Assembly: GCA_017305935.1 (NCBI GenBank)
Contig: JAFKJU010000028.1
Coordinates: 22,944-86,943, forward strand
Reading direction: 5' to 3'
Length of the DNA: 64,000 nt
Source of the DNA: Hyphomicrobiales bacterium
Lineage (GTDB): Bacteria > Pseudomonadota > Alphaproteobacteria > Rhizobiales > Rhizobiaceae
In this document: positions 28,107 through 36,743 of the stretch, one piece after another
Layout of the letters: every line of letters starts with the position of its first letter
Numbering within the stretch: the stretch's first letter is position 1
Translations under genes and position numbers: made by a program
Notes under the pieces: model-generated
What the model was told of the DNA's origin: nothing
The model's input: only the letters and a program-made list of their open reading frames with translations
Databases searched by the model: none

Positions 28107-29594
28107 ATGACGCTTCCCACCGCTCCCGACCGCTTCCAGCTCGCGCCCGACCTGAACATCAGCCGCATCGTCACCGGCCTGTGGCAGGTGGCGGACATGG
28201 AGCGCGACCGGCCGGCGCTCGACCCCGACGCCATGTCCTCGGTGCTGCTCGATTACGCCAAAGCCGGCTTCGACAGTTTCGACATGGCCGATCATTACGG
28301 CAGCGCCGAAATCATCGCCGGCCGCCTGCTGTCGCGCGTCGCCGGCGGCGAGACGGCCGGCGATCATCGCCCGGTTGCCTTCACCAAATGGTGCCCGGTG
28401 CCGGGGCCGATGCCGCTTTCGGTGGTGCGCGAAGGCGTGGAGCGCAGCCTGAAACGCCTCGGTGTTCAACGCATCGACCTGATGCAGTTCCACTGGTGGA
28501 CCTTCGAGCATCCGGCCTACCTCGATGCCATGAAAGGACTGGCGCAATTGAAGGAAGAGGGCCTGATCGGCCATATCGGCCTCACCAATTTCGATACCGC
28601 GCATCTGCAGGTGCTGGTCAAACACGGCATTCCCGTGATCTCCAACCAGGTCTGCTTCTCGCTGCTCGACCGCCGCGCCGCCGGCGAGATGAGCGCCTTC
28701 TGCCTGGAAAACGGCGTCCGGCTGCTCGCCTACGGCACGCTGGCCGGCGGGCTGATGTCGGAACGCTGGCTGGGCAAGCCGGAGCCGGCCGAAGGCGATA
28801 TCGGCGACTGGAGCAAATCGAAATACAAGCGTTTCGTCGATGAGATCGGCGGCTGGCCGGCGCTGCAATCGATCCTCGGCGCGCTGGACACGGTGGCGAA
28901 GAAACACGGCGTTTCGATCTCCAACGTCGCCACCCGCTGGGTGCTGGAGCATGAGGCGGTCGCCGCCACCATCATCGGCGCGCGGCTCGGCGAACGCGAG
29001 CATCGCGGCGACAATCTGAAACTCTTCGGCTTCGCGCTGGATGCCGGGGACAAGGCCGTCATCGACACGGCGCTGGCCGGCACGAAGATGCTGGCGGGCG
29101 ATTGCGGCGACGAATACCGCAAGCCGCCCTTCCTGACCGCCTCGGGTGACCTCAGCCACCATCTCGACGCCGTCCCGAAATACTTTTCGGCGCAACCCGT
29201 GCCCGGCCGTCCCGGCCGGCTGCGGGTCGATTCCGGCAGCGTCTGGGAACCCTTGGCCGGCTACAGCCGTGCCGTGCGGGTCAAGGACCGCGTCATGGTC
29301 AGCGGCACGACGGCGACCAATGGTTCGGGCGAAGTCGTCTGCCCCGGCGATCCCGCCGGCCAGACCACCTTCATCCTCGACAAGATTGCCGCGAGCCTCG
29401 CCGCGCTTGGCGCGCGGATGGAAGACGTGGTGCGCAGCCGCGTCTTTCTGAGAAACATCGACGACTGGGAGCCGGTGTCGCGTATCCATGGCCGTTATTT
29501 CAGCGAGATCCGCCCCGCCAATACGCTGCTGGCGGCCGGAGATCTGGTCGGCGAGTACCTGGTTGAAATCGATGTCGAGGCGATCGTCGATTGA
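28107..29594 (+). CDS. Aldo-keto reductase fused to RidA-like domain
   Basis: This 495-residue fusion protein has an aldo-keto reductase domain at about residues 12-340, with tetrad D59, Y64 (FDMADHYG), K94 (AFTKWCP) and H129 (MQFHWW). A RidA/YjgF-like domain follows at about 385-495 (VKDRVMVSGTTATNGSGEVV, TTFILDKIAASLAALGARME, YLVEIDVEAIVD). The RidA catalytic arginine, normally in a PARS-type motif, is Asn here (N472 in RPANTLLAAGD). Imine deaminase activity is therefore doubtful. No strong ribosome site is seen. It closes the liv-type operon and pairs with the AKR at 22310. The substrate is unknown. Confidence 0.85.
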   Translation: MTLPTAPDRFQLAPDLNISRIVTGLWQVADMERDRPALDPDAMSSVLLDYAKAGFDSFDMADHYGSAEIIAGRLLSRVAGGETAGDHRPVAFTKWCPVPGPMPLSVVREGVERSLKRLGVQRIDLMQFHWWTFEHPAYLDAMKGLAQLKEEGLIGHIGLTNFDTAHLQVLVKHGIPVISNQVCFSLLDRRAAGEMSAFCLENGVRLLAYGTLAGGLMSERWLGKPEPAEGDIGDWSKSKYKRFVDEIGGWPALQSILGALDTVAKKHGVSISNVATRWVLEHEAVAATIIGARLGEREHRGDNLKLFGFALDAGDKAVIDTALAGTKMLAGDCGDEYRKPPFLTASGDLSHHLDAVPKYFSAQPVPGRPGRLRVDSGSVWEPLAGYSRAVRVKDRVMVSGTTATNGSGEVVCPGDPAGQTTFILDKIAASLAALGARMEDVVRSRVFLRNIDDWEPVSRIHGRYFSEIRPANTLLAAGDLVGEYLVEIDVEAIVD

Positions 29595-29700
29595 AAACAT
29601 GAATTTGCATGGAATTTTTTTAAACTTAAAACTTCTCGCTTGAAAACCGGCCGGATTTGTCTCACGATCAGTCTCAAGTCGGTTCCAGGAAAGGTCGTCG

Positions 29701-30909
29701 ATGGCGCGAGAGAATGCTTCGTTTGGTGAGGGGCATAACAGAGAGCGCACGGCGCTCTCCGGCATTCGCCCGCAAATTCAGGATCTGAGGACCGAGAATA
29801 TCGCCGCGCTGGCCTTGCGCGCCCGCGAGATCGGCGATGTCATCCCGCTCTGGTATGGCGAGGGCGACATGGTCACGCCCGCCTTCATCCGCGACGCTGC
29901 CAAGGCGGCGCTCGATGACGGCAACACCTTCTACATTCCCAACATGCGGGGCATGGAGGCGCTGAACACCGCGCTTGCCGATTACCAGACGGCGCTGCAT
30001 GGCCGCCGCATCGGCATCGAGCGCACGACGGTGGCGCCGAGCGGCATGCAGGCGCTCTACGTCGCGCTGGAAATGCTGGTCGATGTCGGCACCAATGTCG
30101 TTTACGTCTCGCCGCAATGGCCGAACATCCACAACGCCATCCACCTGATCGGCGGCGAGCCGCGCCCGGTGGCCCTGGATTTCGACACCGATTTCCGTCT
30201 TGACCTCGACAAGTTGTTCGCGGCTTGCGATGCCCGCACTCGGGCGATTTTCCTGTCGACGCCGTCGAACCCGACCGGCTGGACCGCCAGCCGCGACGAG
30301 ATGCAGGCGCTGCTGGAGTTCTCCCGCCGCACCGGCATCTGGATCATTTCCGACGAAGTCTATGGCCGGCTCTATTTCGACGGGCCGGTGGCGCCGTCGA
30401 TCCTGCAGATCGCCGAAGACGAGGATCGGGTCATCTCGATCAACAGTTTTTCCAAGGCCTGGGCGATGACCGGCTGGCGCATCGGCTGGCTGAGCCACCC
30501 GGCCAGCGTCGCCGGCCATCTGGCGGCGATGACGCAATATATCAACAGCGGCACCTCGGGCGCGGTCCAGGCCGGCGCCGTGGCGGCGATCCGCAATGGC
30601 GAGGGGCTGATCGGCGATATCCGCGAGCGGGTCAAGACCGGCCTCGATCTCGCCTATGACCGCCTGTCGCAGATCCCCGGCATCATCCTGCCGGACAAGC
30701 CGAAGGGCGGCATGTATGCCTTTTTCGGGCTGGAGGGCGAGGCTGATTCCGGCATCGCCTGCGACCGCATCCTCGAATCAGCCCGCGTCGGCCTCGCGCC
30801 CGGCTATCTGTTCGGCGACTCCTCGCGCGCTTTCCTGCGCATGTGCGTGTTCCGCGAGACGGGGCAATTGGCTGAGGCGCTGGATCGCATGGTCGAGGCT
30901 TTGCGCTGA
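29701..30909 (+). CDS. Class I/II PLP aminotransferase
   Basis: This is a fold-type I aminotransferase of the AspC-like class with 402 residues. The PLP lysine is K252 in NSFSKAWAMTGWRIGW. STPSNPTGW carries the conserved Asn-Pro. SDEVYGRLYFDG contains the pyridine-nitrogen Asp and the Tyr. LRMCVF near the C-terminus supplies the carboxylate-binding Arg. The amino-acid specificity cannot be read from sequence. A binding protein and permease for a polar amino acid follow, so it probably works on an imported amino acid. A hairpin at 30923-30946 separates it from them. Confidence 0.9.
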   Translation: MARENASFGEGHNRERTALSGIRPQIQDLRTENIAALALRAREIGDVIPLWYGEGDMVTPAFIRDAAKAALDDGNTFYIPNMRGMEALNTALADYQTALHGRRIGIERTTVAPSGMQALYVALEMLVDVGTNVVYVSPQWPNIHNAIHLIGGEPRPVALDFDTDFRLDLDKLFAACDARTRAIFLSTPSNPTGWTASRDEMQALLEFSRRTGIWIISDEVYGRLYFDGPVAPSILQIAEDEDRVISINSFSKAWAMTGWRIGWLSHPASVAGHLAAMTQYINSGTSGAVQAGAVAAIRNGEGLIGDIRERVKTGLDLAYDRLSQIPGIILPDKPKGGMYAFFGLEGEADSGIACDRILESARVGLAPGYLFGDSSRAFLRMCVFRETGQLAEALDRMVEALR

Positions 30910-30922
30910 CGGGTCTTCAGTA

Positions 30923-30946
30923 TTCGCCGGCCCCTGCGCCGGCGAA
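30923..30946 (+). terminator. Hairpin after the aminotransferase gene
   Basis: TTCGCCGGC (30923-30931) pairs perfectly with GCCGGCGAA (30938-30946). No T tract follows, so it may attenuate rather than end transcription. Confidence 0.5.
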
Positions 30947-30997
30947 AGACGCAGGAAAACAACAACAGAATGGCTATAACGCCAGAGGGAGAATGCC

Positions 30998-31795
30998 ATG
31001 AATTTCACCAGACGACATGTGTTTGGCCTGATGGCCGCCATCGGCCTGCTTTCGGGCACGGCCTCGATCGCCGCCGCGGAAGCCCTGAAGATCGGCTCCT
31101 ATCCGAGCAATCCGCCATTCGAATACAAGAATGAAAGCGGCACTTTCGAGGGCTTCGAGGTAGACATCGCCACGGAGGTCGCCAAGCGTCTCGGCATGAC
31201 GACCGAAATCTCCGACCTCGGTTTCCAGGCCTTGTTCGCCGCTACCAGCTCCGGCCGTATCGACGTCGCTATTTCTTCGATCACCATCACCAAGGAGCGC
31301 CTTGCCAGCCAGTCCTTTACGCAGCCCTATTACGATTCGGACATGGGCATTGCCGTGAAGAAGGATTCGACGCTGGCCGCCGAAGGCGACCTGAAGGACA
31401 AGATCGTCGGCGTGCTCTCCGGTTCCACCGGCGACAAGTGGTCGAAGGAAAACCAGGAAAAATTCGGTATCACCGAGGTCAAGGGCTATAACGCCCAGCA
31501 GGACATGCTGATGGATCTGAATGCCGGCCGCATCGATGCCGCCGTCAGCGACATCCCCGGCATGCAGTATGCGTTCCTGAAGATGAAGGATCTCGAAGTG
31601 AAGGTGCGCATCAAGACCGGCGAGCAATATGGCCTGATGATGACCAAGGACCATCCGCTGCTGCACAGGGCCAATGACGCGATCACTGCGATGAAGAAGG
31701 ACGGCACGCTGGCCGCGATCCATAAGAAATGGTTCGGCACGGAGCCGCCGGCCGGCTCCGCCACCGTCACCGAGCTGCCGATCCCGACGCCCTGA
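30998..31795 (+). CDS. Polar amino-acid ABC substrate-binding protein
   Basis: This is a periplasmic binding protein of the HisJ/GlnH type (SBP family 3), 265 residues. A signal peptide with a hydrophobic stretch ends near SIAAAEALKIG. The fold pattern is PPFEYKNESGTFEGFEVDIA near residue 40, followed by SGRIDVAISSITITKERL and GRIDAAVSDIPG. GAGGGAG lies about 6 bases before ATG 30998. A permease gene follows after about 80 bases, but no ATPase gene is nearby. The ligand is probably the amino acid handled by the aminotransferase upstream. Confidence 0.9.
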   Translation: MNFTRRHVFGLMAAIGLLSGTASIAAAEALKIGSYPSNPPFEYKNESGTFEGFEVDIATEVAKRLGMTTEISDLGFQALFAATSSGRIDVAISSITITKERLASQSFTQPYYDSDMGIAVKKDSTLAAEGDLKDKIVGVLSGSTGDKWSKENQEKFGITEVKGYNAQQDMLMDLNAGRIDAAVSDIPGMQYAFLKMKDLEVKVRIKTGEQYGLMMTKDHPLLHRANDAITAMKKDGTLAAIHKKWFGTEPPAGSATVTELPIPTP

Positions 31796-31877
31796 GCCGG
31801 ATTTCCGCCGTCACCTCGCGCCGCCTTTCCGGGTGGCGCGAGGTTTTCGCATGAACGCCATTTGAGATGAGCCCGCC

Positions 31878-32552
31878 ATGACGCTCGCCGATACCTTCTT
31901 CAACATCGACGTTCTCATCGCCAGTTTTCCGGCGCTGATGCGCGGCCTGTTGAACACGTTCCTGCTCGGCATCGCCGGCATCGTTTTCGGCGTTTCGGCC
32001 GGTCTGGCCATCAGCCTCGTCAGGCTTTATGCGCCAAAGCCGCTCAGGCTGCTGGCGATCCTCTACATCGATATTTTTCGCGCGGCGCCCGTGCTGGTGG
32101 TGCTGATCCTGATCTATTATGCGCTGCCGTTCCTGGGCCTGCGCTTCTCGTCCTGGACGTCGGCGGCGCTCGGCCTGTCGATCGTCATGGCTGCCTATTC
32201 GGCGGAGGTATTCCGTTCCGGCATCGAAAGCGTGCCGACCGGCCAGTTCGAGGCGGCTGCGGCGCTCGGGCTGCCTTTCCTGATCACGCTGCGCAAGGTG
32301 GTGCTGCCGCAAGCGCTGCGCATCGTCATCCCGCCGACCACCAGCAATTGCGTGTCGATGTTCAAGGATACCGCGCTCGCCTCCACCGTCGCCCTGCCGG
32401 AACTTCTGAAGGAAGCGACGGATGCGCAGGCGCTGCACGCCAATCCGACGCCGCTGATCGGCGCGGCGCTGATCTACATCGCCTGCCTCTGGCCGATGGT
32501 GCGCTTCGTCAGCCTGCTCGAAAAGAAGTTTCAGAAAGAGAAGAAGCGCTAA
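31878..32552 (+). CDS. Polar amino-acid ABC permease
   Basis: This 224-residue permease is of the HisM/GlnP family. It has several membrane segments and the conserved cytoplasmic loop EAAAALGLPFLITLRKVVLP in its C-terminal half. N-terminal LLNTFLLGIAGIVFGVSAGL is typical of the family. It may form a homodimer with a shared ATPase, because neither a second permease nor an ATPase gene follows. The operon ends here, facing a convergent MarR-type gene. Confidence 0.9.
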   Translation: MTLADTFFNIDVLIASFPALMRGLLNTFLLGIAGIVFGVSAGLAISLVRLYAPKPLRLLAILYIDIFRAAPVLVVLILIYYALPFLGLRFSSWTSAALGLSIVMAAYSAEVFRSGIESVPTGQFEAAAALGLPFLITLRKVVLPQALRIVIPPTTSNCVSMFKDTALASTVALPELLKEATDAQALHANPTPLIGAALIYIACLWPMVRFVSLLEKKFQKEKKR

Positions 32553-32596
32553 GCAATTCCAGGAGAAGTGCGTAGCGGTTTTCCGTTGGGAGTTGC
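32553..32596. repeat. Small palindromic intergenic repeat
   Basis: GCAATTCC (32553-32560) and GGGAGTTGC (32588-32596) form imperfect inverted ends around AAGTGCGTAGCGGTTTTCCG. The core matches the elements at 9329 and 52131. It lies between convergent genes. Confidence 0.65.
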
Positions 32597-32606
32597 GCGG
32601 GAAAAC

Positions 32607-33116
32607 TCAATCGGCGGGGCCGGCTGACAGGTGATTGTTGGCGGAGGCCTTGACGATGCCGATCTCGCCGAGCAGCGTCGAAACGGTCGCCGGCTCGACA
32701 TCGGCCATGATGTCGCGCAGCCAGCCTTCATGGGCGGCGGCCATGGCGCTGAAATAGGTTTCTCCGCGCGGCGTCAGTTTGGCGACGGTGACGCGGCGAT
32801 CGCCGTCCGGCGTCTCGCGGATGACGAAACCGTCCGCCTCCAGCCGCTCCACGAGGCCGGTGACATTGCCGTTGGTGACCATGGTGCGCTTGGAGAGTTC
32901 GCCGAGCCGCAGGCCCTCGCGCTCGCGATAGAGCTGCGCGAGCAGGTCGAACTGCGGCAGCGTCGCGCCGAATTCGGCGCGCAGGCGCCGACGGATTTCC
33001 TGGGAGATCAGTTTGGTGGTCGAGAGCATGCGCAGCCACAGCCGCAGTTCCGGCTTGCCGGCACCGCCCTGGGCGATGATTTCCAGATCGATCGCGCTGT
33101 TGTCCGTCTCCGCCAT
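32607..33116 (-). CDS. MarR-family regulator
   Basis: This is a winged-helix regulator of about 169 residues. The MarR core is visible as FDLLAQLYREREGLRLGELS, the recognition helix region MVTNGNVTGLVERLEADGFV, and the wing RETPDGDRRVTVAKLTPRGE. I place the start at ATG 33116 with AAGGGG about 12 bases upstream. A GTG at 33146 is possible but has no ribosome site. It converges with the amino-acid permease gene and its target cannot be deduced. Possible targets include the neighbouring transporter unit. Confidence 0.87.
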   Translation of the reverse strand: MAETDNSAIDLEIIAQGGAGKPELRLWLRMLSTTKLISQEIRRRLRAEFGATLPQFDLLAQLYREREGLRLGELSKRTMVTNGNVTGLVERLEADGFVIRETPDGDRRVTVAKLTPRGETYFSAMAAAHEGWLRDIMADVEPATVSTLLGEIGIVKASANNHLSAGPAD

Positions 33117-33201
33117 CCGACGCCGGATCCCCTTGTAAATGCTCACACCAAAGGTCTAAGCGGCAATATTTGAAATGTCAAAGGTTTCGGGCCGGGCATA
33201 A

Positions 33202-33227
33202 AAAAGGGCGGTTCATGCCGCCCTTTT
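33202..33227 (-). terminator. Rho-independent terminator of dnaJ
   Basis: AAAAGGGCGG (33202-33211) pairs perfectly with CCGCCCTTTT (33218-33227) around TTCATG. On the minus strand a T run follows the stem, directly after the dnaJ stop. Confidence 0.9.
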
Positions 33228-33229
33228 CG

Positions 33230-34363
33230 TCAGTTGCTCAGCGTATCGAAGAAATCTTTCATCCGGGCAAAGAAGCCGGTGGATTCCGGACTGTTTTCCT
33301 TCGACGAGATCTGCTCGAATTCCTGCAGCAGTTCGCGCTGGCGCTTGGTCAGGTTCTGCGGCGTCTCGATCTGGATCTGGATGTAGAGATCGCCGACCTG
33401 GGTCGAGCGCAGCACGGGCATGCCCTTGGCCTTAAGGCGGAACTGCTTGCCCTGCTGCGTGCCTTCCGGCACGGAGACGCGCGACTTGGTGCCGTCCAGT
33501 GTCGCCACCTCGAACTTGCCGCCCAGCGCCGCCGTGGTCATCGAGATCGGCACGGTGCAGTAAAGATCGGCGCCGTCGCGCTGGAAGAATTCATGCGGCT
33601 TGACCGACAGGAAGATGTAGAGATCGCCCGCCGGGCCGCCGCGCACGCCGGCTTCGCCTTCGCCCTGCAGGCGGATGCGGGTGCCGTCCTCGATGCCCGA
33701 GGGAATGTTGACCGAGAGCGAGCGCTCCTCGGTGACGCGGCCGGCGCCATGACATTTGGTGCAGGGGTCGGTGATCGTCTGACCGCGCCCGGCGCAAGTC
33801 GGACAGGTGCGCTCGATCGAGAAGAAGCCCTGTGCGGCGCGCACGCGCCCCGAGCCCTGGCAGGTGGCGCAGGTCTTCGGGCTGGTGCCGGGCTTGGCGC
33901 CGGTGCCGGTGCAGAGGTCGCAGGTGATCGAGGTCGGCACGCGAATCTGCGCCGTCTTGCCGGAGAAGGCTTCCTCCAGTGAAATTTCCATGTTGTAACG
34001 CAGGTCGGCGCCGCGTTCGCGCCCGCCGCTGGAGCGACGGCGTCCGCCGCCCATCATCTCGCCGAAGATATCCTCGAAGATATCGGAGAAACCGCCGGCG
34101 CCGCCACCGAAGCCGCCGCCACCGCCGCCCATGCCGCCTTCGAAGGCGGCGTGGCCGAAGCGGTCATAGGCCGCGCGCTTCTGCGGATCCTTCAGCGTTT
34201 CATAGGCTTCGTTGATTTCCTTGAAGCGGCGCTCGGCCTCGGTATCGTCGGGATTCTTGTCCGGGTGATACTGCATCGCCAGCTTGCGAAAGGCGCTTTT
34301 CAGTGCCTTGTCGTCCGCCGTCCGGGAAACGCCGAGCGTTTCGTAAAAATCAGCTTTTGCCAT
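33230..34363 (-). CDS. dnaJ: Chaperone protein DnaJ
   Basis: This is the type I J-domain co-chaperone of DnaK, 377 residues. The J domain at about 1-70 contains YHPDKNPDD with the HPD motif. A Gly/Phe-rich linker follows ([18 protein letters not shown]). Four zinc-binding repeats come next ([32 protein letters not shown]), then the two substrate-binding C-terminal domains. ATG 34363 gives the standard N-terminus [14 protein letters not shown]. dnaK lies upstream on the same strand. Confidence 0.97.
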   Translation of the reverse strand: MAKADFYETLGVSRTADDKALKSAFRKLAMQYHPDKNPDDTEAERRFKEINEAYETLKDPQKRAAYDRFGHAAFEGGMGGGGGGFGGGAGGFSDIFEDIFGEMMGGGRRRSSGGRERGADLRYNMEISLEEAFSGKTAQIRVPTSITCDLCTGTGAKPGTSPKTCATCQGSGRVRAAQGFFSIERTCPTCAGRGQTITDPCTKCHGAGRVTEERSLSVNIPSGIEDGTRIRLQGEGEAGVRGGPAGDLYIFLSVKPHEFFQRDGADLYCTVPISMTTAALGGKFEVATLDGTKSRVSVPEGTQQGKQFRLKAKGMPVLRSTQVGDLYIQIQIETPQNLTKRQRELLQEFEQISSKENSPESTGFFARMKDFFDTLSN

Positions 34364-34491
34364 TCGGTTGAAGACCCCGGTCAACAGAACTTTGCCGCTT
34401 CTCCTGGAAAAGCGGCTTCGCCCTATCTCTTTTGTTGTACGCAAATCCATCGGGCCCGCGCCTCGCGCGCTCTCCGGACCTGCTCATAGCG

Positions 34492-34515
34492 TTCCGGCTG
34501 CCGAAGCAGCCGGAA
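34492..34515 (-). terminator. Stable UUCG hairpin between dnaK and dnaJ
   Basis: TTCCGGCTGC (34492-34501) pairs perfectly with GCAGCCGGAA (34506-34515). Read on the minus strand the loop is TTCG, which makes an unusually stable C(UUCG)G tetraloop. There is no T tract. It probably protects the dnaK 3' end or attenuates dnaJ. Confidence 0.7.
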
Positions 34516-34544
34516 ATTCATGACATGACAGCCTTGGCCCAGCC

Positions 34545-36461
34545 TTATGCGGAGCGCTTGCGGTCGTTATTGTCGTCGTCGTTGATTTCCTCGTAGTCGG
34601 CATCGACGACGTTGTCATCACCCTTTGCGGCTTCCGCACCACCTTCGGCCTGCTGGGCCTCATAGATGGCCTGGCCGAGCTTCATGGCGGCTTCCGTCAG
34701 GACTTGCGTCTTCGCCTTGATGTCGTCGGCATCCGGCTCGGAAGCTTCGATGGCGGTCTTCAGCGAGGCGATCGCATCCGAAATGGCGTTGCGGTCGGCT
34801 TCCGAGACCTTGTCGCCATAGTCCTTCAGCGACTTCTCGGTGGAGTGGATCAGGCTTTCGGCCTGGTTCCTGGCTTCCACGCCTTCGCGACGCTTCTTGT
34901 CCTCGGCGGCATGGGCTTCGGCGTCCTTGACCATCTTCTCGATGTCGGAGTCCGAAAGGCCGCCGGAGGCCTGGATGCGGATCTGCTGTTCCTTGCCGGT
35001 GCCCTTGTCCTTGGCCGAAACCTGCACGATGCCGTTGGCGTCGATATCGAAGGTGACTTCGATCTGCGGCACGCCGCGCGGCGACGGCGGCAGGCCGACG
35101 AGGTCGAACTGGCCGAGCAGCTTGTTGTCGGCGGCCATTTCACGCTCGCCCTGGCTGACGCGGATGGTCACGGCCTGCTGGTTGTCCTCGGCGGTCGAGA
35201 AGGTCTGGCTCTTCTTGGTCGGGATCGTCGTGTTGCGATCGATCAGACGGGTGAAGACGCCACCCAGCGTTTCGATGCCGAGCGACAGCGGGGTCACGTC
35301 GAGCAGCAGCACGTCCTTGACGTCGCCCTGGAGAACGCCGGCCTGGATGGCGGCGCCCATGGCGACGACTTCATCCGGGTTGACACCCTTGTGCGGCTCC
35401 TTGCCGAACAACTGCTTGACGGTTTCCTGCACCTTCGGCATGCGGCTCATGCCGCCGACCAGAACGACTTCATCGATGTCGGAGGCGTTGACGCCGGCAT
35501 CCTTCAGGGCCGCCTTGCAGGGAGCGACAGTGCGCTGCACGAGGTCGTCGACCAGGCTTTCCAGCTTGGCGCGGGTCAGCTTCAGCGTCAGGTGCTTCGG
35601 ACCGGAAGCGTCCGCCGTGATGAACGGCAGGTTGATTTCGGTCTGCTGCGACGAGGACAGTTCGATCTTGGCCTTTTCGGCAGCTTCCTTGAGGCGCTGA
35701 AGCGCGAGCTTGTCGTTCTTCAGGTCGATGCCGCTGTCCTTCTTGAACTCGGCCGCGAGATATTCGACCAGACGCATGTCGAAGTCTTCACCGCCAAGGA
35801 AGGTATCGCCGTTGGTCGACTTCACTTCGAAGACGCCGTCGCCGATTTCCAGGATCGAGATATCGAAGGTGCCGCCGCCAAGGTCGTAGACGGCGATGGT
35901 CTTGCCGTCCTTCTTGTCGAGACCGTAGGCGAGCGCGGCAGCCGTCGGCTCGTTGATGATGCGCAGCACTTCGAGACCGGCGATGCGGCCGGCATCCTTG
36001 GTGGCCTGGCGCTGGGCGTCGTTGAAGTAGGCAGGAACGGTGATGACCGCCTTCTCGACCTTTTCGCCGAGATAGGATTCGGCGGTTTCCTTCATCTTCT
36101 GCAGGATCATGGCCGAGATCTGGGCGGGCGAATAGCCCTTGCCATTGGCTTCGACCCAGGCGTCGCCATTGTCGCCGCGAACGATGTTGAACGGGACGAG
36201 AGCCTTGTCCTTCTCGACGGTCTTGTCTTCGTAGCGGCGGCCGATCAGGCGCTTGACTGCGAACAGCGTATTGGTGGGGTTGGTGACGGCCTGGCGCTTG
36301 GCCGGCTGGCCGACGAGACGCTCGCCGTCGTCGGAAAATGCCACCATCGACGGCGTCGTGCGCGCGCCTTCGGCATTCTCGATCACCTTGACATCCTTGC
36401 CGTCCATGACGGCGACGCAGGAATTGGTCGTTCCCAGGTCGATACCGATTACTTTTGCCAT
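34545..36461 (-). CDS. dnaK: Chaperone protein DnaK (Hsp70)
   Basis: This is the Hsp70 ATPase chaperone, 638 residues and full length. The nucleotide-binding domain starts [20 protein letters not shown] and has [33 protein letters not shown] and [14 protein letters not shown]. The linker [19 protein letters not shown] leads to the substrate-binding domain. The lid ends in an acidic tail ([20 protein letters not shown]). ATG 36461 is the standard start; an earlier in-frame ATG gives a non-homologous extension. A promoter is visible at 36575-36603. Confidence 0.98.
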   Translation of the reverse strand: MAKVIGIDLGTTNSCVAVMDGKDVKVIENAEGARTTPSMVAFSDDGERLVGQPAKRQAVTNPTNTLFAVKRLIGRRYEDKTVEKDKALVPFNIVRGDNGDAWVEANGKGYSPAQISAMILQKMKETAESYLGEKVEKAVITVPAYFNDAQRQATKDAGRIAGLEVLRIINEPTAAALAYGLDKKDGKTIAVYDLGGGTFDISILEIGDGVFEVKSTNGDTFLGGEDFDMRLVEYLAAEFKKDSGIDLKNDKLALQRLKEAAEKAKIELSSSQQTEINLPFITADASGPKHLTLKLTRAKLESLVDDLVQRTVAPCKAALKDAGVNASDIDEVVLVGGMSRMPKVQETVKQLFGKEPHKGVNPDEVVAMGAAIQAGVLQGDVKDVLLLDVTPLSLGIETLGGVFTRLIDRNTTIPTKKSQTFSTAEDNQQAVTIRVSQGEREMAADNKLLGQFDLVGLPPSPRGVPQIEVTFDIDANGIVQVSAKDKGTGKEQQIRIQASGGLSDSDIEKMVKDAEAHAAEDKKRREGVEARNQAESLIHSTEKSLKDYGDKVSEADRNAISDAIASLKTAIEASEPDADDIKAKTQVLTEAAMKLGQAIYEAQQAEGGAEAAKGDDNVVDADYEEINDDDNNDRKRSA

Positions 36462-36574
36462 ATCATTCTCTCCTTGAAGCAAGCTGTCGGGACCCTCGTA
36501 AAGGCATTCCATGGACAGCCCCTTAACGGGATTGGTCACTGGATTTCGCAGCGGTCACTGCAGCGATGCGGCGT

Positions 36575-36603
36575 ATATAAGAAGCAGTTTTCGCGACTGC
36601 AAG
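36575..36603 (-). promoter_or_regulatory. Promoter of dnaK
   Basis: On the minus strand CTTGCA (36603-36598) is followed after 17 bases by TTATAT (36580-36575), about 115 bases before the dnaK start. The elements suit a sigma-70-like or heat-shock promoter of alphaproteobacteria. No CIRCE inverted repeat was noticed. Confidence 0.5.
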
Positions 36604-36743
36604 GCGGTTGATGCGCCGGAATTCGGCAAATTGGGCCGTTTATGACGATTTGTTCGGCGGCCTTCGCGACGGTTGCGCAAGGCGGAGCGCCATGCTGCGC
36701 CGTGCCGGCGATTCGGGCAAGGGAAAGCGCCGGATACGGGGAA

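Noticed and set aside
26871..29765. A 964-codon open frame antisense to the liv-type and AKR genes
   Set aside because: It shadows well-supported genes on the plus strand and has an amino-acid composition typical of antisense frames in high-GC DNA.
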